From Corynebacterium sp. ACRQK (GTDB lineage: Bacteria > Actinomycetota > Actinomycetes > Mycobacteriales > Mycobacteriaceae): a stretch of DNA of 64,000 nucleotides. A program made the position numbers and the translations under genes. This document shows, one piece after another, positions 25,879 to 39,063 of this stretch (positions within the stretch are counted from its first letter, which is position 1; the number at the start of each line of letters is the position of its first letter). The stretch covers positions 1 to 64,000 of the forward strand of contig NZ_JAKRMU010000005.1 of the NCBI RefSeq assembly GCF_022345965.1. Reading direction: 5' to 3'. The notes below the pieces were generated by a model. The model had not been told where the DNA came from. It did no database searches and was given only the letters and a program-made list of their open reading frames with translations.

Positions 25879-26376
25879 TTAGTCGGCGGGGGTAGCCGGG
25901 TGCCGCAGGTTACCTTCCTCATCGAGGTGCTGCGAGGGCAGCAGGCCGCGCTCCATGCGGCGCATCAGGTTCGAGCGCAGGTGGTAGATGTACCACCAGC
26001 ACAGGGCGAAGATCACGCCCATCGCCCCCATCGCCGGGTGCACGATGAAGCCCGCGATGGCCAGCACCTGCAGGGCAATGTTCAGCCAATCGGCCCACTT
26101 GGCCTTCTGCAGGAAGGCGGCGACGATCATCGCAACCCCCAGGCCGATCACGTAGGCCATGTTGAAGGTCGTGGCGGACGCACCGGCATCCACCCGGGTG
26201 ATGACGGTCAGCACCAGCAGGATCACGATGGCTTCCATGATGTGCGTTCCGGCCATCACGCCGCGCAGCCCCTTCATCGGATCGTTCGCCGGGGTCTGGC
26301 CGGGGCCCAGCGGACCGTACTCGCCCTGTCCACTGCCCTCGACAGCCTTACTGCGGTTGTCCGGGTTCTGTGCCAC
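25879..26376 (-). CDS. DUF4233 membrane protein
   Basis: 165 residues with a soluble N-terminus of about 35 residues (ending P-M-K-G-L-R-G-V-M-A-G) and four hydrophobic helices, then a charged tail. The segment H-I-M-E-A-I-V-I-L-L and the position directly downstream of folC are those of the actinobacterial DUF4233 family, whose function is unknown. It is 50 bp from folC and probably in the same transcript. Confidence 0.82.
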   Translation of the reverse strand: MAQNPDNRSKAVEGSGQGEYGPLGPGQTPANDPMKGLRGVMAGTHIMEAIVILLVLTVITRVDAGASATTFNMAYVIGLGVAMIVAAFLQKAKWADWLNIALQVLAIAGFIVHPAMGAMGVIFALCWWYIYHLRSNLMRRMERGLLPSQHLDEEGNLRHPATPAD

Positions 26377-26425
26377 GATTGTGCAGCTCCTTGGTAGTTC
26401 TTCCGTTTGAAAATTCTTCCGGCGC

Positions 26426-27964
26426 CTACGCCGGTTCCTTGCCGAACAGCGTGCGGGCTTCCCCGGCCGTCACCACTGAGCCGGTGATTAGCACACCAGC
26501 GCCGGACAGCACGCCGTCCTCGTCGTCCTCGGCCAGTTGGGTGGCGATCTCCACTGCTCCAGGCAGGTTCGCTGCTACGTGCACGCGCTCTTCGCCGAAG
26601 GCATCCCGCGCGTACTCGGCCAGCACGTCGACCGGCAGAGCGCGCGGTGAGTTCACCTCAGTTACCACGATCTCGTCCATCACGGGCTCCAGGGCGGCCA
26701 GGATACCGCGGGCATCCTTGTCCCCCAGCACGCCGACCACGCCGACCAACCGACGGAACTCGAAGTCGCGGTCGATGGCCGCAGCCAGGGCTTTCGCCCC
26801 GTGGGGGTTGTGCGAGGCGTCGATAAACGCGCTCGGGGTGGAGCGCACGCGCTCCAGTCGGCCGGGCGAGGCGACGGAGGCGAAGCCCTCCCGCACCGTG
26901 TCCACGTCCAGCTGCCGCTCGGCACCGGCCCCGAAGAACGCCTCCACGGCAGCCAGGGCCACGGCGGCGTTGCGCGCCTGGTGTTCGCCGGAGAGCGGCA
27001 GGAAGATGTCTGTGTACTCGCCGGCCAGGCCGCGGATGGTCACAGTCTGCCCGCCGACGGCAATCTGGCTGGAGAGCACGCCGAACTCACTGCCGGCGCG
27101 GGCGACGGCGGAATCCTTCGCCACGGCCTCCTCCAGCAGCACGCGCATCGCCGCTGGCTCCTGCTCGGCGACGATCGTCACGTTGTCCGGCGGGGTGAGC
27201 AGATCGTCGGCATCCCAGCGGGCCTTGATGATCCCCGCCTTCTCGCCTGCGATGTCCTCTAGCGTGTCGCCCAGGTAGTCCGTGTGGTCAAGCCCGATCG
27301 GGGTGATTACGGCAACGTCGGAGTTCACCACGTTCGTCGCGTCCCAGCGCCCGCCCATTCCGGTCTCCACCACGGCCACGTCCACTGGCGCGTCGGCGAA
27401 GGCCGCGTAGGCCATGGCCACCAGCACTTCGAACTTGCTCATCTGCGGGCCGCCTTCGGCCTGGCTTTTCGCGTCCACCATTTCCACCATCGGCTGAATA
27501 TCGCGCCAGGTGTCCACGTAGTCGCGTGGGTGGAGCGGCTTGCCGTCGATGGCGATGCGTTCAGTGACGAGCTGCAGGTGCGGGCTGGTTGTCCGCCCGG
27601 TGCGACGGTGGAATGCGCGCATCAGCGATTCGATCATTCGCACCACGGAGGTTTTGCCGTTGGTTCCCGCCACGTGGATCACCGGAAACGCGCGCTCCGG
27701 GTGGCCGAGCAGGTCCATCAGCATTTCGACGCGCTCGAGCGTCGGGTCGATCTTGGTTTCCGGCCAGCGCTGGTTCAGCTCCGCATCGACCTCGGCCAGC
27801 GTGGCCAGGTCTTCGGGCGTAATGGGACGTTCTTGTACGGACGCCACCTCGGGCTCATCCGCCCCCACACCGTCGATAGGCAGGGCTAGGCCTGCCTCAT
27901 CGAGCGTGACCTCTTCCGGGTAGCTATCCCCGACCTTGTCCTCGGTGAACTTGTCGTCGGTCAT
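26426..27964 (-). CDS. folC: Folylpolyglutamate synthase / dihydrofolate synthase
   Basis: 512 residues. An acidic N-terminal extension of ~50 residues precedes the Mur-ligase-type core. The ATP loop is V-A-G-T-N-G-K-T-S, then [12 protein letters not shown] and [10 protein letters not shown] are diagnostic. The late motifs S-P-G-R-L-E and [11 protein letters not shown] are present. It adds glutamate to dihydropteroate and to folates. Its ATG overlaps the valS stop by 4 bp, so the genes are translationally coupled. Confidence 0.96.
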   Translation of the reverse strand: MTDDKFTEDKVGDSYPEEVTLDEAGLALPIDGVGADEPEVASVQERPITPEDLATLAEVDAELNQRWPETKIDPTLERVEMLMDLLGHPERAFPVIHVAGTNGKTSVVRMIESLMRAFHRRTGRTTSPHLQLVTERIAIDGKPLHPRDYVDTWRDIQPMVEMVDAKSQAEGGPQMSKFEVLVAMAYAAFADAPVDVAVVETGMGGRWDATNVVNSDVAVITPIGLDHTDYLGDTLEDIAGEKAGIIKARWDADDLLTPPDNVTIVAEQEPAAMRVLLEEAVAKDSAVARAGSEFGVLSSQIAVGGQTVTIRGLAGEYTDIFLPLSGEHQARNAAVALAAVEAFFGAGAERQLDVDTVREGFASVASPGRLERVRSTPSAFIDASHNPHGAKALAAAIDRDFEFRRLVGVVGVLGDKDARGILAALEPVMDEIVVTEVNSPRALPVDVLAEYARDAFGEERVHVAANLPGAVEIATQLAEDDEDGVLSGAGVLITGSVVTAGEARTLFGKEPA

Positions 27965-30723
27965 GCCTTCGGCAGGCCTTCCAGGCGGGCAGTGATGCGC
28001 TCGAATTCCTCCTGTGCGACGCGCTGGCGCTCGCGGATTCCTTCGACGACCTTCTCCGGAGCCTTGGCCAGGAAGTTTTCGTTACCCAGCTTCTTCGCCG
28101 CGTTGTCCAGCTCCTTCTGAGCGGCTGCGAGGTCCTTCTCCAGGCGCTTGCGCTCCGCGGCAACGTCGACGGTGCCGGAGGTATCCAGTTGCACGGCGAT
28201 GGTTGCCTGGGACAGGCGCACCTCGATGGATGCGGTCTCCGCGAAGCCTTCCTCCGGGGTTTCCAGGCGCACCAGGGAGCGCACGGCCTCTTCGAAGTCG
28301 GCCAGGTCAGCGGCGGCGAAGTCCAGGGCAGCGGGCACCTTCTGAGAGGGCTTAACGCCCTGGTCGCTGCGGAAGCGACGGAGCTCGGTAACCAGCTTGT
28401 CCACGTCCGCCATGCGGCGTACCGCATCGGCATCGGTCTGCGCCCCACCGTTGGTGAGGTCGGCGGTCGGCCAGTCGGCGGTGACCAGGGAGTCGGAGTA
28501 GCCCTCTTCCCCATCGGTCAGCGCCTTCCACAGCGTCTCGGTCACGAAAGGCATGGCCGGGTGCAGCAGGCGCAGTACCGCGTCCAGCACACGTCCCAGC
28601 ACGATCTGGGTGCTGATGCCCCGCTGGACCTGTTCCTCCGTGGCACTATCCCAGTCGCGCGGGATCTGCACCTTGGCAATCTCCAGGTACCAGTCGCAGA
28701 ACTCGCCCCAGGCGAAGCGGTACAGATTCTCGTTCGCCAGGGAGAATTCGTAGCGGTCCAGCGCGTCGTCCACCAGCTGGCGGACCTCTTCCAGGCGGTC
28801 CAGGATCCAGCGGTCGGCATCCGTCAGGGTCTCGCGGGCGGGCAACTCGCCCACACGCGCGCCGTTCATGAGGGCGAACTTGGTGGCGTTGTATAGCTTG
28901 GTGGCGAAGTTGCGGGAGGACTGCGCGGCATCCTCGCCCACCGGCAGGTCGGAGCCAGGGTTGGCGCCGCGCGCCAGGGTGAAGCGCAGTGCATCCGCAC
29001 CGTAGTCGCGCACCCAGTCCATCGGGTCGATGCCGTTGCCCAGGGATTTCGACATCTTGCGGCCGTGCTCGTCGCGCACCAAGCCGTGCAGGAAGATGTC
29101 CTTGAACGGAATCTGCGGACGGTCATCCTTGCCGGTGCCCAGCACCTCTGGGGTGTGCTTGGAGGCGAAGGTGGCAAACATCATCATGCGGGCCACCCAG
29201 AAGAACAGAATGTCGTAGCCCGTCACCAGCACGCTGGTTGGGTAGAACTTCTCCAATTCCGGGGTCTTCTCCGGCCAGCCCATCGTGGAGAACGGCCACA
29301 GGGCGGAGCTGAACCAGGTGTCCAGCACGTCCTCATCTTGGCGCCAGCCCTCGCCCGTCGGGGCTTCGTCGTCCGGGCCGCAGCACACGATTTCGCCGTT
29401 CGGGCCGTACCAAATCGGAATGCGGTGGCCCCACCACAGCTGACGGGAAATGCACCAGTCGTGCATGTCGTCCACCCAGTCGAACCAACGCGGCTCCTGG
29501 GAGGATGGGTGAATCACCGAGTCGCCGGAGCGGATCGCATCGCCCGACATCTTCGCCAGCTCGTCAACCTTGACGAACCACTGCTCGGACAGGCGCGGCT
29601 CCACGGCCTCCTTGGAGCGCTCGGAGTGGCCCACGCTGTGCACGTAGGGGAACTTGCGGGCCACGATGCGCCCCTGCTCCTCCAGCGCCAGGCGGATTTT
29701 CTCGCGCGCCTCGTAGCGCTCCATGCCGTCGAACTCTGTGCCGGTGTTCGCAATGTGGCCGGTCTCGTCCATGATCACGGGCATCGGCAGGTCGTGGCGC
29801 TGACCCATCGCAAAGTCGTTCGGGTCGTGCGCCGGAGTGATCTTCACCGCGCCAGTACCGAACTCCGGGTCCACGTAGTCGTCGGCCACCACGATCATCT
29901 GCCGGTCCGGCAAGAACGGGTGCGGCAGGGCCTTGCCCACCAGATCCGCGTAGCGTTCGTCCTCCGGGTGCACGGCAACAGCCACGTCGCCCAGCATCGT
30001 CTCCACACGAGTGGTCGCCACGACCACGTGCGGCTCGGAATCGTCCAGCGAGCCATAGCGGATGCTCACCAGCTCGCCCTCGTCGTCGGAGTACACAACC
30101 TCGATGTCGGAGATCGCCGTCTGCAGCACCGGGGACCAGTTCACCATGCGATTCGCGCGGTAGATCAGACCGGCGTCAAAAAGCTCCTTGAACATCGTCT
30201 GCACGGCGCGGGACAGGCCATCGTCCAAAGTGAACCGCTCGCGCGACCAATCCACGGAATCACCGATGGCGCGCATCTGGCGCTGGATCACGCCACCGTA
30301 CTGGTCCTTCCACTCCCAGACCTTCTCCACGAAAGCCTCGCGGCCGTAGTCGAAGCGGTCCTTGCCCTCAGTTTCCTTCAGGCTGGCCTCGACCTTTGTC
30401 TGCGTGGCGATGCCCGCGTGGTCGGAGCCGGGCAGCCACAGGACCTCGAAGCCCTGCATGCGCTTGCGGCGAGCCATCGCATCCATCAGCGTGTGGTCCA
30501 GCGCGTGGCCCATGTGCAGCTGGCCGGTCACGTTCGGCGGCGGCAGCACAATGCTGAAGGGCGGCTTGTCACTGGAAGGATCGGCCTTAAAGTAGCCGGA
30601 ATCCACCCATCCCTGGTAGAGGTTTTCCTCTACTGCGGCGGGATCCCATGCCGCGGGAAGCTGTGCCGAGCGGTCGGCACCAATCGGGTTAGAGCCATTT
30701 GCCTTAGAACTGGAGTCACTCAC
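27961..30723 (-). CDS. valS: Valine-tRNA ligase
   Basis: 920 residues from a GTG at 30723, chosen because the sequence upstream to 30759 adds a short hydrophobic run not expected in ValRS. The class I signature is seen as [13 protein letters not shown] near residue 50 and K-M-S-K-S near residue 540. The editing domain lies between them, and the C-terminal coiled coil typical of ValRS ends the protein. It charges tRNA-Val and edits Thr. A copy of the dispersed motif is in the catalytic region (30172). Confidence 0.96.
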   Translation of the reverse strand: MSDSSSKANGSNPIGADRSAQLPAAWDPAAVEENLYQGWVDSGYFKADPSSDKPPFSIVLPPPNVTGQLHMGHALDHTLMDAMARRKRMQGFEVLWLPGSDHAGIATQTKVEASLKETEGKDRFDYGREAFVEKVWEWKDQYGGVIQRQMRAIGDSVDWSRERFTLDDGLSRAVQTMFKELFDAGLIYRANRMVNWSPVLQTAISDIEVVYSDDEGELVSIRYGSLDDSEPHVVVATTRVETMLGDVAVAVHPEDERYADLVGKALPHPFLPDRQMIVVADDYVDPEFGTGAVKITPAHDPNDFAMGQRHDLPMPVIMDETGHIANTGTEFDGMERYEAREKIRLALEEQGRIVARKFPYVHSVGHSERSKEAVEPRLSEQWFVKVDELAKMSGDAIRSGDSVIHPSSQEPRWFDWVDDMHDWCISRQLWWGHRIPIWYGPNGEIVCCGPDDEAPTGEGWRQDEDVLDTWFSSALWPFSTMGWPEKTPELEKFYPTSVLVTGYDILFFWVARMMMFATFASKHTPEVLGTGKDDRPQIPFKDIFLHGLVRDEHGRKMSKSLGNGIDPMDWVRDYGADALRFTLARGANPGSDLPVGEDAAQSSRNFATKLYNATKFALMNGARVGELPARETLTDADRWILDRLEEVRQLVDDALDRYEFSLANENLYRFAWGEFCDWYLEIAKVQIPRDWDSATEEQVQRGISTQIVLGRVLDAVLRLLHPAMPFVTETLWKALTDGEEGYSDSLVTADWPTADLTNGGAQTDADAVRRMADVDKLVTELRRFRSDQGVKPSQKVPAALDFAAADLADFEEAVRSLVRLETPEEGFAETASIEVRLSQATIAVQLDTSGTVDVAAERKRLEKDLAAAQKELDNAAKKLGNENFLAKAPEKVVEGIRERQRVAQEEFERITARLEGLPKA

Positions 30724-30794
30724 GTCTGCCAAGTCTAGTAGACGGCCCGGACAGGGCATACACCCCGCCTACCACCCGCTCACCCACTGCGCAT

Positions 30795-31910
30795 TTACAT
30801 CTCGAGCGCCGCCCGCAATACACCAGCAGCCTCGTCCAACGCCCGCCCGGAATTACGCCACACGCCCGAAGAATTCACGAAGGGGTGGATCAGGCCGGGG
30901 TGGCGTCGGAAAGAAACAGGCACACCTGCCTCCCGCAGCTTCTCGGCATAGGCCACGCCCTCGTCGCGCAACGGATCGAAACCGGCCACGGCGACATAGG
31001 CCGGAGCCACCCCGCTGACGTCCTCGGCGAGCAGAGGTGAAACATCCGGGTCCAGCCGCTGCACGTCGTCGGTGAGGTATTGGTCGCGGTACCACTGCAT
31101 GTGCGCTTGGGTGAGGAAGTACCCCTTGGAGAACTCCTTGTGGCTCGGAGTATCCAACCTGGAAAGGTCCGTTACCGGCACAAACAGTAGCTGCGCACGC
31201 GGCTGCTCCTGCCCTTCGCGCTTACGGCGCAGGCACACCACGGCGGCCAGGTTGCCTCCCGCGGAGTCGCCGCCGACGGCCACCTTATTCTTATTGACGC
31301 CCTTAACCTCGCCCGCCATCGCGGCCTCAACAACAGCACAGCAATCGTCCGGCGCGGCGGGGAAAGGATGCTCCGGAGCCAGGCGGTAGTCCACGGAGAG
31401 CACTGCCACGCGGGCAGCTTCACACAGCCAGCGGCAGGTGGAATCGTGCGAATCTAGGGAGCCGACCACCCAGCCGCCGCCGTGGAAATACACCAGGGTG
31501 GGCAGGTCCTCGTCCGGCGAGACTGCACCGGTGGGACGGTAGTGGCGCACGCGCACGCCCCGGATCCGCTCCTCCACTACGGAGCCGACCTGGGTGACGT
31601 GCCCGCCGGCCATGTACGCGGCGTCCTCCACAACCGCGCGGGTGGCCTCGACAGACTGGTGGGAATAGTCCGCCGGGTGCATCAGGTTCGTGACCAGGCT
31701 GGAGGCGCGGACGTCGGAATCCAGACGATCACCGTCGGAGTTGGTGCGGGAGCCGAATATCCGCAGAACTGGCTCGGGGATCGCTGGCAGCAGCCACCCG
31801 GCGCGGGCGGTGAGCTGGCTGAAAAGCGAGTGCTGGAGTGGTTGGGAGTGGATCGGGGCTGTGGTGTCCGTGGTTTCGGTAGATTCAGTGGGATTTGTCA
31901 TGCCTAACAT
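30795..31910 (-). CDS. Alpha/beta hydrolase, HSL/lipase family esterase
   Basis: 371 residues; the ATG at 31901 is an alternative start. The oxyanion-hole motif H-G-G-G-W lies near residue 150, the nucleophile elbow G-D-S-A-G-G-N near residue 220, and the late catalytic His in G-L-I-H-P-F. These are hallmarks of the hormone-sensitive-lipase group, which hydrolyses short- to medium-chain esters. There is no clear signal peptide. The start lies within 10 bp of the mdh terminator. The segment with G-V-N-K-N-K is encoded by one copy of the dispersed motif (31295). Confidence 0.85.
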   Translation of the reverse strand: MLGMTNPTESTETTDTTAPIHSQPLQHSLFSQLTARAGWLLPAIPEPVLRIFGSRTNSDGDRLDSDVRASSLVTNLMHPADYSHQSVEATRAVVEDAAYMAGGHVTQVGSVVEERIRGVRVRHYRPTGAVSPDEDLPTLVYFHGGGWVVGSLDSHDSTCRWLCEAARVAVLSVDYRLAPEHPFPAAPDDCCAVVEAAMAGEVKGVNKNKVAVGGDSAGGNLAAVVCLRRKREGQEQPRAQLLFVPVTDLSRLDTPSHKEFSKGYFLTQAHMQWYRDQYLTDDVQRLDPDVSPLLAEDVSGVAPAYVAVAGFDPLRDEGVAYAEKLREAGVPVSFRRHPGLIHPFVNSSGVWRNSGRALDEAAGVLRAALEM

Positions 31911-31914
31911 AAAA

Positions 31915-31938
31915 CCACCCGACCGAACGGCCGGGTGG
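31915..31938 (-). terminator. Terminator after mdh
   Basis: CCACCCG (31915-31921) pairs with CGGGTGG (31932-31938). On the minus strand the stem is followed by TTTTA. Confidence 0.75.
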
Positions 31939-31981
31939 CGATATGCAGAAAAAAGTTTTTCCTTAGGAAACTACAGAAAAA

Positions 31982-33130
<1,149 letters not shown>

Positions 33131-33149
33131 TCATAGATAAACTGAATTG

Positions 33150-33955
33150 GTGCAGAATAAGCCCCACCTTCCCGCCTCTGCGGCCTGGTACGGCCTCGGA
33201 GAACAGCAGTACATCCAGGCCATGAACACCGCCGTGACTATCGCCATCCGGGTCGGTGCTGCATTCACGCCGGAGCACCTGGCCACGATCGCCCAGGCTG
33301 CACGCCTGCCGCAAAACTGCGAGCTGCTGAATTCCCCGACTCGACTGTACGAGGAGGCGTTGCGCTATGCCCACTCCTCCATCTGGCCGGTGCCGCTGAA
33401 TGGTTATGACAACCCGGAGATGGATAACTCCCCGGTCCGCGCGATGCGCAAGCTAGTCGCCGCCACTTACACGCGCTTTGCCACGCACCCGGACGCGGTG
33501 CGCCTGATTGTGGCGGAGAACCTTCTGGGCGATCCGGAGCTCGTCCACCGCGTAGGCGTGTTGGAGGATTCCCCGGTGGTACTACACCTGGATCGAGTGC
33601 TGATGCGCGGCCACGATATTGGTGCGTTCCGCAGTGGCGTGTCCGCGGAGGATGCTTATGCGCTGATTACCGCGTTGTGTTCCTTCGCCGTCACTCAGGG
33701 CCCAACGTTCCACGCCCTGTATGGGATGGATTCAAACGACCCCGAAAACGAGGATGGCCTGCGCAATCTGACCTGCGATGCGGTCATCGCTTTCCTTACC
33801 ACCACGATGCCCACCAACCAGGGCACGTCGTACACCCACGCTTCGCATTCTTCGGTGATTGGTTCCTCGGTCGCCGCGTCGCTCTACAACCACGCGCGGC
33901 ACGAGGATGAAGAGGTTGATGACGCCCCTTCGGCGCCATCGGACCTATATCACGA

Positions 33956-33959
<4 letters not shown>
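33150..33959 (+). CDS. TetR-like transcriptional regulator
   Basis: 269 residues; start GTG at 33150 (a TTG three bases earlier is possible), with TAAACT six bases upstream, so leaderless. The first ~75 residues read like a diverged TetR helix-turn-helix ([10 protein letters not shown] then L-Y-E-E-A-L-R-Y-A), and the remainder is helical as in the TetR ligand domain. The last ~50 residues are Ser/His/Asp-rich and likely disordered. It is divergent from mdh, so it may control mdh or itself. It overlaps the clpX stop by 4 bp in convergent orientation. The HTH is weak, so the family call is moderate. Confidence 0.6.
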
Positions 33960-35230
<1,271 letters not shown>

Positions 35231-35324
35231 GCGGGAAATCAGGCTTTCTTGGGTCGGGTAACTTGCGGGACAGCTAGATTAGCACCCTCATAGGCCTACG
35301 ATTCTACCGCGCCACGCCGCAAAG

Positions 35325-35349
35325 CCCGCGAAGCTGGAAGCCCCGCGGG
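35325..35349 (-). terminator. Weak hairpin between clpP2 and clpX
   Basis: CCCGCG (35325-35330) pairs with CGCGGG (35344-35349). There is only a short T run on the minus strand, so it may attenuate rather than stop transcription. Confidence 0.35.
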
Positions 35350-35369
35350 TCGCTAGGGTTTGCCGGGCG

Positions 35370-35999
35370 CTAGTTCTGCGCCGACAGCTTGCGGTAGTCG
35401 AAGACCTGGTCGACGATGCCGTACTCCTTGGCCTCCTCGGCCGTTAGGATCTTGTCACGGTCGGTGTCGATGCGCACCTGCTCGGCGGACTTGCCGGTGT
35501 GGCGCGCCAGGGTCTCCTCCATCAGCTTGCGCATGCGCTCGATCTCCTTGGCCTGGATCTCCAGGTCGGAAACCTGGCCCTGCACACCGCCGGTGGCGGG
35601 CTGGTGGATCAGCACGCGGGCGTTCGGCAGGGCAGCGCGCTTGCCCGGGGTACCGGCAGCCAGCAGCACGGCAGCGGCGCTGGCGGCCTGGCCGAGGCAG
35701 ACGGTCTGCACGTCCGGGCGGACGTACTGCATCGTGTCGTAGATAGCCATCAGGCTGGTGAAGGAACCGCCGGGAGAGTTGATGTACATCGTGATGTCCC
35801 GGTCCGGGTCCAGCCCCTCCAGCACCAGCAGCTGCGCCATGATGTCGTTGGCGGAAGCGTCGTCCACCTGGGTGCCCAGGAAGATGATGCGCTCCTCGAA
35901 CAGCTTGTTGTACGGGTTGGATTCCTTCGCGCCGTAGCTGGAGTGCTCCACGAACGACGGCAGGATGTATCGCATTTCTGGCATCTGCATCTCTGACAT
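35370..35999 (-). CDS. clpP2: ATP-dependent Clp protease subunit ClpP2
   Basis: 209 residues. The catalytic Ser is residue 107 (G-Q-A-A-S-A-A) and the His is residue 132 (V-L-I-H-Q-P); the Asp follows in the I-D-T-D-R-D region. It has a longer N-terminus than ClpP1, as usual for actinobacterial ClpP2. It forms the mixed ClpP1P2 tetradecamer. It lies 3 bp after clpP1 in the same operon. Confidence 0.96.
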   Translation of the reverse strand: MSEMQMPEMRYILPSFVEHSSYGAKESNPYNKLFEERIIFLGTQVDDASANDIMAQLLVLEGLDPDRDITMYINSPGGSFTSLMAIYDTMQYVRPDVQTVCLGQAASAAAVLLAAGTPGKRAALPNARVLIHQPATGGVQGQVSDLEIQAKEIERMRKLMEETLARHTGKSAEQVRIDTDRDKILTAEEAKEYGIVDQVFDYRKLSAQN

Positions 36000-36002
36000 G
36001 TC

Positions 36003-36569
36003 TTAGCTCTCCTTCGCAGAGGTGATGACGTGGTCGACGAAACCGTATTCCTTGGCCTGCTGGGCGGTGAACCAACGGTCGCGGTCGGAATCCTTGGTGA
36101 TCTGCTCAACGGTCTGGCCGGTGAACTCCGCGATCAGTTCAGCCATCTCCCGCTTGGTGTAGGCGAACTGCTCCGCCTGGATGGCGATGTCGGCGGCGGT
36201 GCCGCCCACGCCTGCGGAAGGCTGGTGCATCATGATGCGGGCGTGCGGCAGGGCGTAGCGCTTACCCTTCGTGCCTGCGGAAAGCAGGAACTGGCCCATG
36301 GACGCCGCCAGGCCCATTCCGTAGGTAGCGATGTCGCACGGCGCGTACTTCATCGTGTCGTAGATAGCCATACCCGCGGTGACGGAGCCACCGGGAGAGT
36401 TGATGTACAGGCTGATGTCGCGCGTCGGATCCTCTGCGGACAGCAGCAGAATCTGGGCGCACAGCTCGTTGGCGATCTCATCGTCCACCTGGCTGCCCAG
36501 GAAGATGATTCGCTCGCGCAGCAGGCGCTCGTAGACTGAGTCTCTATGGTTTGGGGTTTCCGAACTCAA
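36003..36569 (-). CDS. clpP1: ATP-dependent Clp protease subunit ClpP1
   Basis: 188 residues starting from TTG at 36569, supported by AAGGAG six bases upstream. The catalytic Ser is residue 90 (G-L-A-A-S-M-G) and the His is residue 115 (M-M-H-Q-P). The Asp is in the D-S-D-R-D-R-W-F segment typical of ClpP1. First gene of the clpP1-clpP2 unit, about 200 bp downstream of the tig terminator. No unmistakable ClgR operator is visible upstream. Confidence 0.96.
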   Translation of the reverse strand: MSSETPNHRDSVYERLLRERIIFLGSQVDDEIANELCAQILLLSAEDPTRDISLYINSPGGSVTAGMAIYDTMKYAPCDIATYGMGLAASMGQFLLSAGTKGKRYALPHARIMMHQPSAGVGGTAADIAIQAEQFAYTKREMAELIAEFTGQTVEQITKDSDRDRWFTAQQAKEYGFVDHVITSAKES

Positions 36570-36731
36570 CTTCGCTCCTTGCCGAAAGTATTACGAAAGT
36601 TCACTTTTGTATGCGCCCCAGCCTAGTCACACCCGTCGGCAAAGCGTGCTTCCCAGTGGGGTTGTTCGCTGTCAGCGCACGATATGGCTGCGCACCGGGG
36701 CGGGTAACGGGAAAGGCGGGGCAAAAAGAAA

Positions 36732-36764
36732 ACCGCCAGAACCTCGAGTGGAGGTCCCGGCGGT
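36732..36764 (-). terminator. Terminator after tig
   Basis: ACCGCC (36732-36737) pairs with GGCGGT (36759-36764), with inner ACCTC/GAGGT. On the minus strand the stem runs into TTTTCTTTTTG. Confidence 0.9.
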
Positions 36765-36776
36765 CAGGGAAAACTC

Positions 36777-38351
36777 TTAGTCTTCCTTCTTCTCCGCTGC
36801 CTTCTTGGCAGTGGACTTCTTCGCCGTAGATTTCGTAGCCTTCTTGGTGGTCGACTTCTTGGCCGTGCTCTTCTTAGCAGTCGACTTCTTGGCGGTCGAC
36901 TTCTTGGCCGTGCTCTTCTTCGTGGTGGACTTCTTGGCGGTCGACTTCTTGGCAGGAGCCTTCTTCGGCTTCACCTCGGCCTTATCCGCCTTATCCGCCT
37001 TGTCAGCCTCAGACTTGTCGCCCTCAGCCTCAACGTCGCCGAAGTACTCCTTCGGGTCAACGTCTGCGCCGTCAGTGTCCTTCACAGAGGTACGGGCGAT
37101 GTTCAGCGCCAGTGCCTTGCCGCGGCGGACATCAGCGAACAGGCTGCCCAGCTGGCCGGCCTGCTGCAGCTGCATGATGAACTGGTTCGGATCCATGCCG
37201 TACTGGTTTGCAGTGAAGGCGATGTGATCCATCAGCTCTTCCTGGGAAACCTCCGGCTGCTCCTTGTCCGCAACGGCATCCAGGAACAGCTGGGTACGCA
37301 CGGAATCCTCAGCGGAGCTGCGTGCATCCTCTTCGAACTTCTCGCGCGTCATGTCCTGAGCAGCCAGCATGGACTCGAAGACCTTCTCGTCGCCACCGAA
37401 CTGCTGGATGATCTGCTGGATCTGCGCGTCGACCTGCTCCTTGACAACACCCTCCGGCAGCTCAAACTCGGTCTGCTCCAGAGCCTCGGCCAGAACCTTG
37501 TCGCGGATCTCGCCGGCCTGGGTGTTCTTCAGCTGCTGCTCGACCTGACCCTTCACGGACTCCTTCAACTCGTCCAGGGTATCGAACTCGCTAGCCAGCT
37601 GTGCGAAGTCGTCGTCCAGCTCCGGCAGCTCGCGCTCCTTGACGGAACCGAGCTTGACGGTAACCTCAGCCTCTTCGTCGGCGTGCTCGCCGGCAACCAG
37701 CTTGGAGGTAAAGGTGGACTCCTCGCCCTCCTTCATGCCGACCAGCGCGTCATCCAGGCCCTCGATCAGGGAATCGTTGCCGACCTCGTGGGACAGGCCC
37801 TCGGTGGTGGCCTCGTCGACAGTCTCGCCGTCGATGGTGGCGGACAGGTCGATGGAGACGAAGTCGCCCTTCTTCACTGCGCGGTCAGCCGGCTTCAGGG
37901 TGCCAAAGCGAGCCTGCAGGTTCTTCAGCTCTGCGTCGATAGCCTCGTCGTCAGCCTTCAGCGGCGCAACCTCAACGGAGATGGCGGAGAAGTCCGGAAC
38001 CTCGATCTCCGGGCGGACGTCAACCTCGGCGGTGAAGGTGATGTGCTTGCCGTCCTCCAGCTCGGCGATCTCGATCTCCGGCTGCCCCAGGGCCTTCACG
38101 TCGTTCTCCTCGACAGCCTGGCTGTAGCGAGAAGGCAGCATCTCGTTGATGACCTGATCCAGGACAACGCCACGGCCCAGGCGAGCCTCCAGAATCTTCG
38201 CCGGAACCTTGCCCTTGCGGAAGCCCGGCATGTTTACCTGCTGCGCGAGGGTTGCGTAGGCCTTGTCGAACTCTGGCTTAAGCTCCTCGAATGGAACCTC
38301 AATCGTCAGCTTGGTGCGGGTGGCGCTCAGCTTTTCTACAGAGCTCTTCAC
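36777..38351 (-). CDS. tig: Trigger factor with histone H1-like Lys/Ala/Ser tail
   Basis: 524 residues. The N-terminal ribosome-binding domain carries the signature G-F-R-K-G-K-V-P near residue 44. The FKBP-type PPIase domain lies at about 155-240, and the helical chaperone domain follows. Trigger factor meets nascent chains at the ribosome exit. Beyond residue ~455 there is an acidic bridge with D-K-A-D-K-A-D-K and then about 50 residues made of K-K-S-T-A/T-K-K repeats. The matching DNA is a run of near-identical 15-bp units (36800-36960). The tail resembles histone H1-like DNA-binding tails and adds a function outside the normal TF fold, or binds rRNA; this is inference. Confidence 0.95.
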   Translation of the reverse strand: MKSSVEKLSATRTKLTIEVPFEELKPEFDKAYATLAQQVNMPGFRKGKVPAKILEARLGRGVVLDQVINEMLPSRYSQAVEENDVKALGQPEIEIAELEDGKHITFTAEVDVRPEIEVPDFSAISVEVAPLKADDEAIDAELKNLQARFGTLKPADRAVKKGDFVSIDLSATIDGETVDEATTEGLSHEVGNDSLIEGLDDALVGMKEGEESTFTSKLVAGEHADEEAEVTVKLGSVKERELPELDDDFAQLASEFDTLDELKESVKGQVEQQLKNTQAGEIRDKVLAEALEQTEFELPEGVVKEQVDAQIQQIIQQFGGDEKVFESMLAAQDMTREKFEEDARSSAEDSVRTQLFLDAVADKEQPEVSQEELMDHIAFTANQYGMDPNQFIMQLQQAGQLGSLFADVRRGKALALNIARTSVKDTDGADVDPKEYFGDVEAEGDKSEADKADKADKAEVKPKKAPAKKSTAKKSTTKKSTAKKSTAKKSTAKKSTAKKSTTKKATKSTAKKSTAKKAAEKKED

Positions 38352-38609
38352 GAATGCACACTCCTGTGTATTAATAGCTTCTTTGGCACCGCGGTCTCTC
38401 GTTCATCTCGCAGCGCTTTTACGGTCGGTGCTCAATTTTATAGAACCATCGCCAGACGCATCACGCTGGGGTGTCTTTTTCGGGCTCCTCTACCGCGAAA
38501 TGGATCGCCGAATCCCCCCGCAGATCCAGACTGTGAACCCCCATTTCACCTTTTCAATGCGACGAACCGCAGGGTGGCGTCACAAAGAAAAAGAGTGAAG
38601 ATAAAAATG

Positions 38610-38683
38610 TCGGGATAACAGGATTTGAACCTGCGACCCCTCGCTCCCAAAGCGAGTGCGCTACCAAACTGCGCCATATCCCG
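38610..38683 (-). tRNA. tRNA-Pro (anticodon TGG)
   Basis: A complete cloverleaf can be drawn on the minus strand: acceptor CGGGATA/TATCCCG, discriminator A, anticodon loop TTTGGGA in the stem CTCGC/GCGAG, and T-arm with GGTTCAAATCC. No CCA is encoded. Confidence 0.95.
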
Positions 38684-38752
38684 ATTTTTGAACGACCCCA
38701 CGGGGACGTTGCGCCCGTTACTTTACTGGCTGGATACCGGGAAATACAAAAC

Positions 38753-38798
38753 GGCAGCTCCCCCGTCGTTGCGCTCGACTGCGCTAGGGGGAACTGCC
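38753..38798 (-). terminator. Terminator after tRNA-Gly
   Basis: GGCAGCTCCCCC (38753-38764) pairs with GGGGGAACTGCC (38787-38798) with one mismatch. The minus strand continues into GTTTTG. Confidence 0.75.
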
Positions 38799-38809
38799 TT
38801 AAAGCTTGG

Positions 38810-38881
38810 AGGGAATGACGGGAATCGAACCCGCGTCTTCAGCTTGGAAGGCTGAGGTATTAGCCACTATACGACATTCCC
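38810..38881 (-). tRNA. tRNA-Gly (anticodon TCC)
   Basis: The minus strand gives acceptor GGGAATG/CATTCCC, anticodon loop CTTCCAA inside CAGC/GCTG, and the T-arm with GGTTCGATTCC. 72 nt, no encoded CCA. Confidence 0.95.
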
Positions 38882-39063
38882 ACTGGAAGCTAGCTTCCGT
38901 TACGTTGTGCGATGATACACCATACACCCCACCATCCAGCAAAATCACCCCAGCACAACTAGCTAAAAAGCCTTACAACCTTCATAGTTGCGGGGGCATG
39001 CAGGTGTAGCAAATGCGCCACTCTAATTGTATGAGTTACCTATGGGCTGTACATTCTAGTTTT
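38882..39063. other. Gene-free stretch between tRNA-Gly and a small HTH gene
   Basis: 182 bp, A/T-richer than its surroundings. It should hold the tRNA-Gly promoter (minus) and the promoter of the HTH gene; TACATT at 39050-39055 lies 8 nt before the ATG at 39064. Nothing else is evident. Confidence 0.5.

Noticed and set aside
36805-36960. Repeat units in tig as a CRISPR array
   Set aside because: Units are directly adjacent, without spacers, in frame and encode the K-K-S-T tail. No CRISPR array was seen in the window.
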